Positions 27,053 through 36,101 are shown, counted from the first letter of the stretch. The stretch: 54,796 nucleotides of DNA from an uncultured Neglectibacter sp. (GCA_947647615.1 CANSKS010000013.1:1-54796), one strand, 5' to 3'. Notes: a model not told the origin generated them from the sequence alone. Numbers and translations: made by a program.

Positions 27053-28627
27053 TTACGGTTTTCCCTTGGGAACTTCCTCTTTTAAAGGCGGCAGCGCTTC
27101 GGGTCGGGAAAGCTTCGGCTTCCCCACATATTCCATATGCGGATAAATGATATCTAAAAATTCATCGGGGAAATATTCATCGAAAAAACTCTGTATTTTA
27201 TTGGTGGCGGGAATCTCGTTAATCCTTTGGGAACGGCGGTACACTGCCCCAGCGGAAAGGAGCATATCTACCGCCATGAACAAGGCCATTACCACCGTAA
27301 GAGGCCGCCCTATTTTTTTAGGAATTCTTTCCACCACCCGGCGGGAAATCACCGGATACAAGTCTTTTACCCACAGGAGCCCCAATATTCCCCAGAAAAA
27401 GGAGTACATCAAATTGGTACGTCCACCAATATTCAAAGCGGAATCGCTGTATTCCCAGGAAACCGTGCCGAACAAAATCTGCTGCAGCAGGCTGCAAATA
27501 TATTCGAAACCGCCGCCAATGAACATACTTGCCAGGAAAATAAGAACATCCTTCTGGTTATACATGTTGTAAAGCAGCAGCGTAATGGCTACAGCCCCAA
27601 AGCCATAGACCAGAATAAAGGGCCCAAACACCACGCTGACACGAAGCTCAAACTGGTGGGGAGGCACGAGCAGGGCATATATGGTTTCCAACGCAAATCC
27701 CACCACGTTGCCCATCATGAAAATCCAGAAAAGCTTGGAGAAGCAAAGGCCATAGGCAAAGGGACGCTCCGTGCCTTCGGGCAGCCTTGTTTCATAAGCG
27801 GCAATAGCAGCCTCGTTCCGTTTACGGATGATTTCCGAAGAACGGCGGCGGAACACGTTTACGTTCTGCCGAAGCTCCTCCAACTGTTCGTTATGCTTTA
27901 AAGAAGTCAAGTCGGGGAAGGCCTTCAACAGACGCCGGTGCAGCTTGTTGGTATGTAGCGCGGCTTCGTACTTTTCCTTCAGGCGGGCCGCCTCTTTTTG
28001 CCATTCCTTCCGGTACTGGCCTGTCTTTTCCTCTACCGCCATCGTACCTGTGGCAATGCCCTCGCCCAAAAGGTTGGAGCCGGCCTTTAGCTTTGACGAA
28101 ACATATTCCAAATCACGAAGTTTCCGGTTCAGGCCAATAATAGCCACCACAGTGACAAACAGATCTGCCAGGAAAAAGCCAGAAAACACCAGCAGCAAAA
28201 CCATACCTGCGTTATGGGGAATCTTCGAAACCACGCGCCAGGTAAAGGGCACCACAAACCGCACGATCAAAGCCCCTGCAACTCCCCAAAGCATGGAAAA
28301 TTTTAAGCAGATGTAGCCGTTCAAATTATGGGGCTGGTCTGAGTAATCCCACCATTTTTGGTGGAAGACCTTTTCCAGCAAAAAACCGGCCAGCCATTCT
28401 AAGGCCGAGCCCAATATCATAGAACCCACCAACAAAACCGCCAAGTTATTGCCAAAGGGTTTCATTAAAAAATGGATGAGCACCACGCCCAAACCATAAA
28501 TGGGGCAAAGTGCTCCATTTAAGAAACCACGGTTTACAAACCGTTTTTCTATAAGGGCGGCATAGGCCACCTCGGCGCACCAGCCCAAAAAAGAATAGAT
28601 GAAAAAGCACCACAAATAAAAATACAA
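27053..28627 (-). CDS. duplicated CmpB-type (putative ABC-transporter type IV) membrane protein
   Basis: A 524-residue membrane protein made of two copies of the CmpB/'ABC-transporter type IV' domain, which is normally a single copy of ~150-250 residues. Copy 1 (about 3-165) has SFLGWCAEVAYA, GALCPIYGLG and a WWDYSDQPHNLNGYIC-type motif. Copy 2 (about 290-460) has GFALETIYAL, GPFILVYGFG and VSWEYSDSALNIGGR. A long charged, probably cytoplasmic coiled segment (about 165-285) joins them. The family's molecular role is not established; no ATPase partner is adjacent. The start is TTG with GGGGGAG upstream. It is monocistronic with its own terminator. Confidence 0.8.
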   Translation of the reverse strand: MYFYLWCFFIYSFLGWCAEVAYAALIEKRFVNRGFLNGALCPIYGLGVVLIHFLMKPFGNNLAVLLVGSMILGSALEWLAGFLLEKVFHQKWWDYSDQPHNLNGYICLKFSMLWGVAGALIVRFVVPFTWRVVSKIPHNAGMVLLLVFSGFFLADLFVTVVAIIGLNRKLRDLEYVSSKLKAGSNLLGEGIATGTMAVEEKTGQYRKEWQKEAARLKEKYEAALHTNKLHRRLLKAFPDLTSLKHNEQLEELRQNVNVFRRRSSEIIRKRNEAAIAAYETRLPEGTERPFAYGLCFSKLFWIFMMGNVVGFALETIYALLVPPHQFELRVSVVFGPFILVYGFGAVAITLLLYNMYNQKDVLIFLASMFIGGGFEYICSLLQQILFGTVSWEYSDSALNIGGRTNLMYSFFWGILGLLWVKDLYPVISRRVVERIPKKIGRPLTVVMALFMAVDMLLSAGAVYRRSQRINEIPATNKIQSFFDEYFPDEFLDIIYPHMEYVGKPKLSRPEALPPLKEEVPKGKP

Positions 28628-28768
28628 AAGAACTCCCCCTCTTTCTAAATCCCCAGCTCAAAACCAAAACGCTTTCCCCATCATAACAAAGAATTTCCAT
28701 TCTGTAAAGATATGCAAAAGAATTTAAAAAAAACTGTAAGAAATAGAAAGAAAAAGAGGAATTCGGGT

Positions 28769-30286
28769 TCAACCTTCCAAAAACACAAGAGGCAGACTTT
28801 CTATGAGATCTGTGGGCAACATGGCTCGCCTTCCGTACTTTTTCGCGCAAAGGTCCCCCGCTTTTCCGTGAAGGTAAGAAGCTGCGACGGCGGCTTCATA
28901 GGGAGAAACCCCTTGGGCCAGGAGGGAAGCTGCCATACCGGCCAACACGTCGCCGCTTCCCCCTTTTGCCATGCCCGGGTTTCCGGTGGAATTCAGCGCG
29001 CATTTTCCATCCGGCGCGGCGGTTACAGTACCGGCGCCTTTCAGCACCATTACGGCCCCTAACCGGCAGGCCGTTTCCTGGGCAAGTGCCAGCCTGTTTC
29101 CCTGAATCTCCGAAACAGGTCTTCCCACCAAGCGCGACATTTCTCCCGGGTGTGGCGTCAAAACCAAACTTCCCCTATATTGAAGAAAGATTCCTGGGTT
29201 TCCGGCAGCATAATTGATCCCATCCGCGTCCAGCACCAGGGGGCATTTCCCGTGGGCCAGTACCAAAGGCACGCTCTTTTCCGCCAACTGCTTCCCTAAC
29301 CCGCATCCCACAAGACAAGCGGAAGCCCTTTCCAAAGAGGAAAGAAGCCTCCTTTGAGCTTCTTTCTCCTCCCGCTCCCAAGGGAGGAGCGTAAAAACAG
29401 CCTCGGGCACCGCTCCGGCCAAAATGGGGTAGAGCTTTTCCTCTACTGCCAGCTCCAGCAGCCCCACGCCGCAGCGCAGAGCCGCCCTGGCAGCCATAAT
29501 ACAGGCACCTGCCATACCGTAGCTTCCGCACACCAGTAAAAGCCTGCCCAAATCTCCCTTATTCACCTGCTCCCCACAAGTGGGCAAGAGCTTCAAAATT
29601 TCTTTTTCTTCCGGTTCCCAGAGAAAGGTTTCCGCCTGCTTCACCACCTGCAACGGCACACCTACCGGCGCGGTAATCACCTGGCCACAGTATTCCTTGG
29701 CGGGGTAAGAAGCACATGCAGGCTTTTTTACGGTAAAGGTGATGGTGACATCTGCCCGGAAGGCTCCTTTAGCCGCTCTGCCGGTATCACATTCTACACC
29801 GCTGGGCAGGTCACAGGCTATTTTTAAGGCCTTCCCCTCCCCCGCGCGCCGGAATAATTCCTTCGCCAAGTCAGGCAGATTTCCCCGAAAGCCGAACCCA
29901 TAAACGGCATCGATAATGGCGTCCGCTTTTTCCAAGGCAGCAAAGGCCGTCTCCGGTTCCTTTTCCCCGTCTATCTGCTCCACCTCTTCAGGCATGGCCA
30001 AAAAAGCTCTTTCCGCCAAGCCGGTTCGGGGCTTTCCCTGGGTCAAAACCACCTGCGCCCGGGCTCCCTGAGCACAAAGCAGGCCGGCACATACAAAGCC
30101 GTCGCCTCCGTTATTCCCTTTCCCGCAAAGCAGCACCACCCGTTTTCCATTCACCGCGGAAAGCAGCCGTCCGGTTTCCCGGGCCACTGCCCGCCCTGCG
30201 CTGTCCATCAATGCCTCCATGGAAACACCGGCCCGGTTGGCCTGTATTTCCAGTTCTATGATTTTTTCCTTTTGAAAAAGCTTCAT
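28769..30286 (-). CDS. nnrDE: bifunctional NAD(P)HX epimerase/dehydratase
   Basis: A 505-residue fusion of the two enzymes that repair hydrated NADH/NADPH. The N-terminal YjeF_N domain (about 1-210) is the NAD(P)HX epimerase, with LCGKGNNGGDGFVCAGLL and a conserved D in IIDAVYGFGFRG. The C-terminal domain (about 225-500) is the ADP-dependent NAD(P)HX dehydratase of the ribokinase-like fold, with TPHPGEMSRLVG and the nucleotide-binding NPGMAKGGSGDVLAG. This two-domain form is the common bacterial arrangement. The ATG has only a weak AAAGTGG site. It is divergent from the FMN riboswitch/ribU unit. Confidence 0.93.
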   Translation of the reverse strand: MKLFQKEKIIELEIQANRAGVSMEALMDSAGRAVARETGRLLSAVNGKRVVLLCGKGNNGGDGFVCAGLLCAQGARAQVVLTQGKPRTGLAERAFLAMPEEVEQIDGEKEPETAFAALEKADAIIDAVYGFGFRGNLPDLAKELFRRAGEGKALKIACDLPSGVECDTGRAAKGAFRADVTITFTVKKPACASYPAKEYCGQVITAPVGVPLQVVKQAETFLWEPEEKEILKLLPTCGEQVNKGDLGRLLLVCGSYGMAGACIMAARAALRCGVGLLELAVEEKLYPILAGAVPEAVFTLLPWEREEKEAQRRLLSSLERASACLVGCGLGKQLAEKSVPLVLAHGKCPLVLDADGINYAAGNPGIFLQYRGSLVLTPHPGEMSRLVGRPVSEIQGNRLALAQETACRLGAVMVLKGAGTVTAAPDGKCALNSTGNPGMAKGGSGDVLAGMAASLLAQGVSPYEAAVAASYLHGKAGDLCAKKYGRRAMLPTDLIESLPLVFLEG

Positions 30287-30359
30287 TTTCTACCACTTTC
30301 TTTTTCCGCCCCCACAAAAGCTTCCGGTGGAATTTTTTTATTTTTCGTCCCTCCCGCCC

Positions 30360-30388
30360 TTGACAGGGGAGACCCCTTGTCATAAAAT
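30360..30388 (+). promoter_or_regulatory. promoter of the FMN-riboswitch transcript, with dyad in the spacer
   Basis: TTGACA (30360-30365), 17 bases, TAAAAT (30383-30388). The -35 and spacer form a dyad: TGACAGGGG-AGA-CCCC-T-TGTCA (30361-30382), 9 bp per arm with one extra T. It lies upstream of the transcript start, so it is a DNA-level candidate operator rather than an RNA fold. Confidence 0.7.
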
Positions 30389-30401
30389 AATACCAGCAAA
30401 T

Positions 30402-30523
30402 GATCTTCGGGGCAAGGTGAAAATCCTTACCGGCAGTAAAAGTCTGCGAACGAAAGCTTTTTTGCTTTCGCCGAACCGGTGAAATTCCGGTACCGACGGT
30501 GACAGTCCGGATGAAAGAAGATG
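30402..30523 (+). ncRNA. FMN riboswitch (RFN element)
   Basis: The conserved segments of the RFN element are present in order: GATCTTCGGGGCAAGGTGAA, a P2 arm ending ACCGGCAGTAAAAGTCTGCGA, a variable hairpin (30453-30470), CCGGTGAAATTCCGGTACCGACGGTGACAGTCCGG given here only as its ends CCGGTGAAA and AGTCCGG, and the closing GATGAAAGAAGAT. P1 pairs GATCTTC with GAAGAT. It precedes an intrinsic terminator and ribU, so FMN binding should stop transcription of the riboflavin importer. Confidence 0.95.
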
Positions 30524-30548
30524 ACATGGGCCGTTTTTTGGGTTCCTT

Positions 30549-30581
30549 CCCCGAGCGCGTTTTGCGCCCGGGGATTTTTTT
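30549..30581 (+). terminator. FMN riboswitch expression-platform terminator
   Basis: CCCCG-A-GCGC, loop GTTTT, GCGC-C-CGGGG, then A and seven T. It lies 26 bases after the aptamer and 42 bases before the ribU start codon. Confidence 0.85.
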
Positions 30582-30622
30582 GTCCGGTCGTTTGCAAAAA
30601 AATACAGAAGGGACAGAGATCT

Positions 30623-31273
30623 ATGAACAAGTTAGACACACGGCAAATCACAATGACGGCGGTGCTGGCCGCCCTGGCCTTCGCTATGGTGGCCTTAATT
30701 CGTATTCCCATTGTGCTGTTTCTCAGCTATGAACCAAAAGATGTGATTATTACCATAGGTGGCTTTTTGTTTGGCCCTCTCACCTCTGCAGTGATCTCCA
30801 TTTTGGTCTCCTTTATAGAAATGCTCACTATTAGCCAGACTGGGTGGATCGGCCTTATTATGAACATCCTTTCCAGCTGTTCTTTTTCCTGCCTGGCCGC
30901 TTTTATCTACAAAAAGAAAAAATCCATCTCCGGCGCGGTGTTGGGCCTTGGGGCCGGCTGTGTGTTGATGACGGCCGTTATGCTGCTGTGGAATTACCTC
31001 ATCACCCCCATTTACATGGGCTACCCTCGGGAAGCAGTGGCGGAGCTGCTTCTTCCCGCTTTCCTGCCTTTTAACCTGCTCAAGGGTGGCATTAACAGCG
31101 CACTGATCTTCCTGATCTATAAGCCCTTAGTCACCGCGATGCGGAAAGCGAAGCTTCTGGCGGCTTCCACAAATAGCGGAAAAACTTCTATGAACTGGGG
31201 CGCTTTCCTAATTGCGCTGGTCCTTCTGGCTACCTTAATCCTGGGGGCGCTGGTACTGGCCGGAATCATCTGA
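30623..31273 (+). CDS. ribU: riboflavin ECF transporter substrate-binding subunit
   Basis: A 216-residue ECF S component with about six membrane helices. The N-terminal LDTRQITMTAVLAALAFAMV segment interacts with the EcfT subunit in relatives, and the motif GGFLFGPLTSAVISILVSF is typical of RibU. Riboflavin specificity is supported mainly by the FMN riboswitch directly upstream. Energy-coupling subunits EcfA/A'/T are not in the window and are usually shared and encoded elsewhere. The ATG at 30623 has AGAAGGG upstream; an in-frame extension to 30521 would overlap the riboswitch and terminator and is rejected. Confidence 0.93.
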   Translation: MNKLDTRQITMTAVLAALAFAMVALIRIPIVLFLSYEPKDVIITIGGFLFGPLTSAVISILVSFIEMLTISQTGWIGLIMNILSSCSFSCLAAFIYKKKKSISGAVLGLGAGCVLMTAVMLLWNYLITPIYMGYPREAVAELLLPAFLPFNLLKGGINSALIFLIYKPLVTAMRKAKLLAASTNSGKTSMNWGAFLIALVLLATLILGALVLAGII

Positions 31274-31309
31274 GAAAACAGCCCTACTCAAAAAGCACAA
31301 AAGACATCA

Positions 31310-31338
31310 CTGCCGCAAAATGCAACATTTTGCGGCAG
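31310..31338. terminator. bidirectional terminator between ribU and the GH2 gene
   Basis: A perfect 13-bp stem (31310-31322 with 31326-31338) and a 3-base loop, followed by CTTTCTTTTC on the plus strand. The convergent GH2 gene ends 20 bases beyond. Confidence 0.8.
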
Positions 31339-31357
31339 CTTTCTTTTCTCGAGATTT

Positions 31358-33076
31358 TTAGTCTTCAATGGCAGCTTTACGGCTGTTTACTTTGCGGAAA
31401 AACTCCACATCCATCTTGGGGGAACGGTCATAGTAATAGACGCCGTTTTGCTCCTGCTCTACATCGGTAAGCTGAGTGTAGCAAAAACCGAACATCCTGG
31501 GGTTATCCAACAGCGCGTCGGTAAGGCCCTGGTACCTGGCTTTATATTCCTCTATGGTTTTGGGGCCGTCACCATAGCCCCAGGCCTTTTCATCGGAAGT
31601 TTCTCTGGCCCATTTGATGCCGCCGTATTCGCTTACGAACATGGCTTGGCCTTCCCTATACTGCTGCCGTTCGGAGAACCTGTCGTAGAAGGGGCCGGTA
31701 CTTTCGGAGAAGGGCCGGTAGGTCTCCGCGAATTTTTCGGGATCCTGCTCGTAGTCGTGTACGTCAAAAATATCGGTCTCCACATGGAAGTTGCCGCTGG
31801 TATCAATGCAGGGGCGGGTGGTGTCCAGCTGCTTTGTCAGGCGGTAGGTCATGGAAAGCAGCGTATCGATCTGCTTTCTGCCCGCATAATCCCAAGTCTC
31901 GTTAAAGGGGCACCAGCCGATAAGGGCAGGATGGTTGAAGTCGCGCTCCACAGCCTGCACCCATTCCGAAAGGAAAGGTTCAAAAACCGTGTAGTCGGAA
32001 TGGTCAATTCCCCAGCTGGCCATTTCTCCCCAAACCAGGTAGCCCATTTTGTCACAATGATATAAAAACCTGGGTTCAAACACCTTCTGGTGCAGCCTGG
32101 CCCCATTGAAGCCGGCTTCCATAGAAAGGCGAATATCCCGTATGAGGGCTTCCTCTGTGGGGGCGGTATAAATGCCATCGGGATAAAAGCCCTGGTCCAG
32201 AATAAGCCGCTGGAAAACCGACTTGTTGTTGATGAGGAACCGGTAGCCATCCAATCGCACTTCCCGCAGGCCAAAATAGCTTTTTACCTTATCTTCCCCA
32301 AAGGAAAGGGTCAGATCGTAAAGCCGCCCTGCGCCGGGCTCCCACAAATGGATTTCGGAAAGGGGAAGAGTGAGGCACACAGTGCCGCCCTGGGTTTTGG
32401 CGCTGGCGCTGCCGCAGGGATGCCCCTCAAAGAAGGCCTCTGCCAAAAGCTCTCCGGCCCCCTGGGCTTTGGCCTCTATGGTCAAGGTACCTTCGGAGAT
32501 ATTCGGGTAATACCGGGCACTTTCCAAAAAGGCCTTGGGCGTAAACTCCAGCCATACTGTCTGCCAGATGCCGGTGGTACGGGTGTAGGAGCAGGCATAA
32601 GATTCATAGCGGTCGCTCTGCTTCCCGGTAGGTTGAAGGGGGCTGCGCACGTCGTCTTCCGCATACACGATGAGCTCATTCCTGCCTGCCTTCAAGCAGG
32701 CGGTGATATCCAGCACGAAAGATACATAACCGCCCTTATGGCGTCCTGCCTCCTGCCCGTTTACAAACACACGGCAGTCGTAATCTACCGCGCCAAAGTG
32801 AAGGGCTACTCTACCGGAGAGCTCCTCCGGGGAAACTTCTACCACCCGGTGGTACCATACGGCGGGGATAAAGTCTTTATACCCAATGCCGCTCAGCTGG
32901 CTTTCCGGACAAAAGGGGACCTGAATGGTTTTTTCCCACTGGGTACGGTGGGCGTAATCCTTTTCCAAACCGCTTTTATTCATGTCAAAATCGAAATCCC
33001 AGGTCCCGTTTAAATTCTTCCAGGACTCCCGCTGAAACTGCGGAAAGGGATGTTCTGCTCTGGGCATAGCTTCCAT
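31358..33076 (-). CDS. glycoside hydrolase family 2 protein
   Basis: A 572-residue GH2 enzyme of the compact beta-galactosidase/beta-glucuronidase type. Order of domains: N-terminal sugar-binding jelly roll (about 20-180; WKNLNGTWDFDFD, VWYHRVVEV), an immunoglobulin-like domain (about 185-270), and the TIM barrel. The acid/base Glu is in WCPFNETWDYAG and the nucleophile Glu in FVSEYGGIKWA, so catalysis should be intact. There is no signal peptide, which suggests action on imported oligosaccharides. The ATG is chosen for GGAGG 9 bases upstream; the frame is open 33 codons further without support. It is divergent from an AraC regulator. The specificity cannot be fixed from sequence. Confidence 0.9.
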   Translation of the reverse strand: MEAMPRAEHPFPQFQRESWKNLNGTWDFDFDMNKSGLEKDYAHRTQWEKTIQVPFCPESQLSGIGYKDFIPAVWYHRVVEVSPEELSGRVALHFGAVDYDCRVFVNGQEAGRHKGGYVSFVLDITACLKAGRNELIVYAEDDVRSPLQPTGKQSDRYESYACSYTRTTGIWQTVWLEFTPKAFLESARYYPNISEGTLTIEAKAQGAGELLAEAFFEGHPCGSASAKTQGGTVCLTLPLSEIHLWEPGAGRLYDLTLSFGEDKVKSYFGLREVRLDGYRFLINNKSVFQRLILDQGFYPDGIYTAPTEEALIRDIRLSMEAGFNGARLHQKVFEPRFLYHCDKMGYLVWGEMASWGIDHSDYTVFEPFLSEWVQAVERDFNHPALIGWCPFNETWDYAGRKQIDTLLSMTYRLTKQLDTTRPCIDTSGNFHVETDIFDVHDYEQDPEKFAETYRPFSESTGPFYDRFSERQQYREGQAMFVSEYGGIKWARETSDEKAWGYGDGPKTIEEYKARYQGLTDALLDNPRMFGFCYTQLTDVEQEQNGVYYYDRSPKMDVEFFRKVNSRKAAIED

Positions 33077-33126
33077 ATGAAATTCCTCCGTTTTCCTGCT
33101 TTGGGCAGCAAACCGCCGTCCTTGCT

Positions 33127-33150
33127 TTTTTTGAAGTATACCGCTATAAT
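33127..33150 (+). promoter_or_regulatory. promoter of the GH2-linked AraC regulator
   Basis: TTGCTT (about 33122-33127) lies 17 bases before a perfect TATAAT (33145-33150). Transcription from about 33157 gives a short leader and makes the ATG at 33163 nearly leaderless, supporting the later ATG at 33202. Confidence 0.5.
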
Positions 33151-33201
33151 AAAGAAAATCAAATGAAAAATACACGCAGAAAGGTGAGGAATAGCCGCAA
33201 C

Positions 33202-34008
33202 ATGGAGCATATTGTAGCTTTTTTGCCAGGGCAGTTTTCCCGGGAAGATATTTTCTGTGTAGAAATGACTGGTATCACTTACCCCGACAGCCGTTATCGG
33301 ATCGAACGGGAACATCCCACTATTTACTGCCTGGAATACGTCATCTCCGGCCAGGGCGTTATCCAAACTCCGGAAAAAACCTTCTCTCCCCGTGAGGGGG
33401 ACGTTTATCTGCTCTGCCCCGGGAAAAAACAGCTGTACTATTCCGCTCCCTCCCAGCCCTGGAAAAAAATTTGGATGAACCTGCGGGGCAGCCTGTGTAA
33501 GGGACTGGTAGAAAGCTACGGCCTGGGGGAACAAGTGCTGTTCCCCCAGTGCCCGGCCTATCCCCTTTTCCAAGAATTTCTTTCCCTGTGCGAAAAAGAA
33601 AAGGGCCGCATTCCCGTTTTGGAAAAGGAAGCGCCCCTTTTATTTCACAAAATTCTACAAATGCTTTCTCAAACCATGGGGTCCCGCCCGCCGGAGCTCC
33701 CGGCGGCCAACCTCATACGGGAGCACCTGGACCGTCAGGTTTACGACAGGCTGAGCATTCCGGAGCTTGCCCGACAGGTAAACCTTTCCCCCTCCCAACT
33801 GACTAGAGTCTTTAAAAAAGCCTTTGGCCAAACCCCGTACGATTACCTGCTGGGCAGGAAAATCGAGGCCGCCTGCCTGCTGCTAAAAAACACCGGTATG
33901 TCGGTCAAAGAGACGGCATACCGGCTGCATTTTACAGATGAACATTATTTTTCCAACCTGTTCCGGCAAAGGATGGGCACGTCTCCGGGAAAATACCGGA
34001 ACAGCTAA
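33202..34008 (+). CDS. AraC family transcriptional regulator (GH2-linked)
   Basis: A 268-residue regulator with an N-terminal cupin-like sensor (about 1-150; EHPTIYCLEYVISGQGVIQ, GDVYLLCPGKKQ). The C-terminal double helix-turn-helix has LSIPELARQVNLSPSQLTRVFK and VKETAYRLHFTDEHYFSNLF, ending in the usual GTSPGKYR. The ATG at 33202 follows AGGTGAGG; an in-frame ATG at 33163 sits too close to the likely transcript start. It is divergent from the GH2 glycosidase and probably activates it in response to the sugar released (inference). Its 3' end is 15 bases from the convergent larC. Confidence 0.87.
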   Translation: MEHIVAFLPGQFSREDIFCVEMTGITYPDSRYRIEREHPTIYCLEYVISGQGVIQTPEKTFSPREGDVYLLCPGKKQLYYSAPSQPWKKIWMNLRGSLCKGLVESYGLGEQVLFPQCPAYPLFQEFLSLCEKEKGRIPVLEKEAPLLFHKILQMLSQTMGSRPPELPAANLIREHLDRQVYDRLSIPELARQVNLSPSQLTRVFKKAFGQTPYDYLLGRKIEAACLLLKNTGMSVKETAYRLHFTDEHYFSNLFRQRMGTSPGKYRNS

Positions 34009-34023
34009 GGCACCGCACCCAAT

Positions 34024-35295
34024 TTACTTCCCTTTTAGCAGCTCTGCGGCTCCGGCAAGGTTTTCTCCTGTTTTCCGGGCAATTCGCGCTAGGTCTTCAT
34101 ATTCCGGCTTTTCTCGGGACACACCCCAGCCAAAGGCTTTTTTTATACGCACAGGTCCTTGAGGCGTTTCTTCCAGCCGTTGGGAACGGTTCAACAAATA
34201 GCGCTGGCACAAGGTTTCCCGTACCCCCAGGGTGGTGGTGTTTTCAAACAGAACCCGTACCATTTTTTCTTTGTCTTCCAACCGGCATAGGCAGGCTAAA
34301 ATCACGCCCGGCCGGTTTTTCTTCATACCCGCCGCCAGGGTAAAGACCTCCAGAGCTCCCGCTTCCCAAAGCCGTTCCTGGGCAAAGCCCAGGGCTTCCG
34401 GGGTCATATCGTCCAAATTGCACCGAAGCTCCGCCACTTTGTCGCCGGCGTCCTCGGTTTCCCCAAGCATGGCCCTAAGGCAGTTGGCGGTTGGAAACTC
34501 CTTCTTTCCCATGCCGTAACCAATCTTTTCTACCCGCATAAGAGGGGTGTCGCCGAACCGGGATACAAAATGCTTGAGCAGAGCGGCACCGGTAGGGGTG
34601 CAAAGCTCCCCCTCTACCCTGCCCCCGTAGGTGGGCACGCCTTGAAGAATATAGGCGGTGGCGGGAGCCGGAACCGGCAAAATTCCATGGGCGCAGTGCA
34701 CATGACCGCTGCCTACATGAACGGGAGACGCCACAATCTCATCCGGCTTCAGCTCTTCCAGCAGCAGGCATACCGCCGTAATGTCGGCAATGGCGTCCAA
34801 GGCCCCCACCTCGTGAAAATGTACCATTTCCACCGGCTTGCCATGGGCTTTGCTCTCCGCCTGAGCGATCAGCTCATAAACTGCCGTCACATTGTGCCGC
34901 ACCGCCTCCGAAACCTGTAAGTGGGACAGGATATGGCGAATCTCCTCCATGCCCGCATGGTGATGGTGGCCGTGGCCCTCTTCCGGCGCCTCCGAGGGAA
35001 ACTGCTCATGCGTGTGGCTGTGGCCATGGGCGTGTTCGTGCCGGTGCCCTCCCCCGCAGGCGTGATCGTGGGTATGGTCGCAGCTTTCCTCTTCTTCCCC
35101 CAGTACGGTCACCCTCATATGGGTACCGGTGACACCGCATTTCACCATGGGCTCCGCCGCGATTTCCACCCCGGGAAGCCCTAAGGCGTTCAGCCGCTTT
35201 ACGAACTCCTCCGGTTGGGGATGCAGCTCCAGCAGCGCGGCGGTAAGCATGTCCCCTGCCGCGCCCATGCCGCATTCCAAATACAAAGTTTTCAT
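34024..35295 (-). CDS. larC: nickel-pincer cofactor biosynthesis protein LarC (nickel insertase)
   Basis: A 423-residue LarC that inserts nickel into the pincer nucleotide cofactor using CTP. The N-terminus MKTLYLECGMGAAGDMLTAA is the LarC signature. A strongly His-rich insert (about 73-115: HTHDHACGGGHRHEHAHGHS and GHGHHHH) is a likely nickel-binding or storage loop. Further on, VHFHEVGALDAIADI and the C-terminal LarC2 region are in the same frame. In Lactobacillus plantarum larC1 and larC2 need a programmed frameshift; here they form one continuous gene. The ATG has AAGGAGAGGG upstream. It is the last gene of larE-larB-larC, 19 bases after larB. Confidence 0.95.
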   Translation of the reverse strand: MKTLYLECGMGAAGDMLTAALLELHPQPEEFVKRLNALGLPGVEIAAEPMVKCGVTGTHMRVTVLGEEEESCDHTHDHACGGGHRHEHAHGHSHTHEQFPSEAPEEGHGHHHHAGMEEIRHILSHLQVSEAVRHNVTAVYELIAQAESKAHGKPVEMVHFHEVGALDAIADITAVCLLLEELKPDEIVASPVHVGSGHVHCAHGILPVPAPATAYILQGVPTYGGRVEGELCTPTGAALLKHFVSRFGDTPLMRVEKIGYGMGKKEFPTANCLRAMLGETEDAGDKVAELRCNLDDMTPEALGFAQERLWEAGALEVFTLAAGMKKNRPGVILACLCRLEDKEKMVRVLFENTTTLGVRETLCQRYLLNRSQRLEETPQGPVRIKKAFGWGVSREKPEYEDLARIARKTGENLAGAAELLKGK

Positions 35296-35314
35296 GGTTT
35301 TGTCCCTCTCCTTT

Positions 35315-36064
35315 TTAAGAAAGATGGTTGATCATGCTGGCCAGATACCCCGCCCCAAAGCCGTTATCAATATTTACCACACTGACGCCGCTGGCGCAGG
35401 AGTTCAGCATAGAGAGCAGGGCGGCAAGGCCTCCAAAGGAAGCGCCATAGCCCACACTGGTGGGCACGGCAATTACCGGGCAATCGGCAAGGCCGCCGAT
35501 CACACTGGCCAGCGCCCCTTCCATGCCTGCAATGGCCACAATTACCCTGGCGCTCATAATATCTTCCAAGTGGGAAAGGGTCCTGTGCAGCCCCGCCACA
35601 CCCACATCATAAAGACGGGTGACCCGGTTTCCCAAAGCCTCCGCAGTGAGAGCCGCCTCCTCCGCTACAGGCATATCGCTGGTGCCCCCGGTGGCCACCA
35701 CGACAGCACCTTTTCCGGTAGGCTGTGGCATTTCTCCCACAATGCCGATCTTTCCCATTTCATGGTAGGTAAGCGGCAAAGTTTTTCCCACATATTCTGC
35801 CGTTTCCCTGGTCATTCGGGTGATGAGAATGGTCTTTTCTCCTTCCTCCCACATAGAGGCCGCAATCGCCTCTACTTGCCGGGGTGTTTTTCCCGCCCCG
35901 TAAATCACTTCGGCCACTCCCTGGCGCAGGCCCCGGTGCCGGTCTATCTTAGCAAAGCCCATATCCCGAAAGGGCTCCATTTTCAGGGCTGTCACCGCCT
36001 CTTCTACGGGGCATTGACCCTGTGCCACTTGCTCCAACAGCTCCCGTATTTCCTGTTGATTCAT
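35315..36064 (-). CDS. larB: nickel-pincer cofactor biosynthesis protein LarB
   Basis: A 249-residue LarB, which carboxylates and hydrolyses nicotinic acid adenine dinucleotide to the dicarboxylated mononucleotide precursor. The C-terminal half is the PurE-like carboxylase fold (VVATGGTSDMPVAEEAALT, LYDVGVAGLHR, SVGYGASFGG). The cysteine expected to form the covalent pyridinium adduct is present as C223 in LNSCASGVSVVNID. The ATG has AAAGGAATGG upstream. It sits between larE and larC in one operon. Confidence 0.95.
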   Translation of the reverse strand: MNQQEIRELLEQVAQGQCPVEEAVTALKMEPFRDMGFAKIDRHRGLRQGVAEVIYGAGKTPRQVEAIAASMWEEGEKTILITRMTRETAEYVGKTLPLTYHEMGKIGIVGEMPQPTGKGAVVVATGGTSDMPVAEEAALTAEALGNRVTRLYDVGVAGLHRTLSHLEDIMSARVIVAIAGMEGALASVIGGLADCPVIAVPTSVGYGASFGGLAALLSMLNSCASGVSVVNIDNGFGAGYLASMINHLS

Positions 36065-36101
36065 TCGCCATTCCTTTCTGTTCTAAAAACCAAAATTTCA
36101 G

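Noticed and set aside
34024..35295. Programmed frameshift in larC as in Lactobacillus plantarum
   Set aside because: LarC1 and LarC2 regions are in one uninterrupted frame here, so no frameshift is needed.
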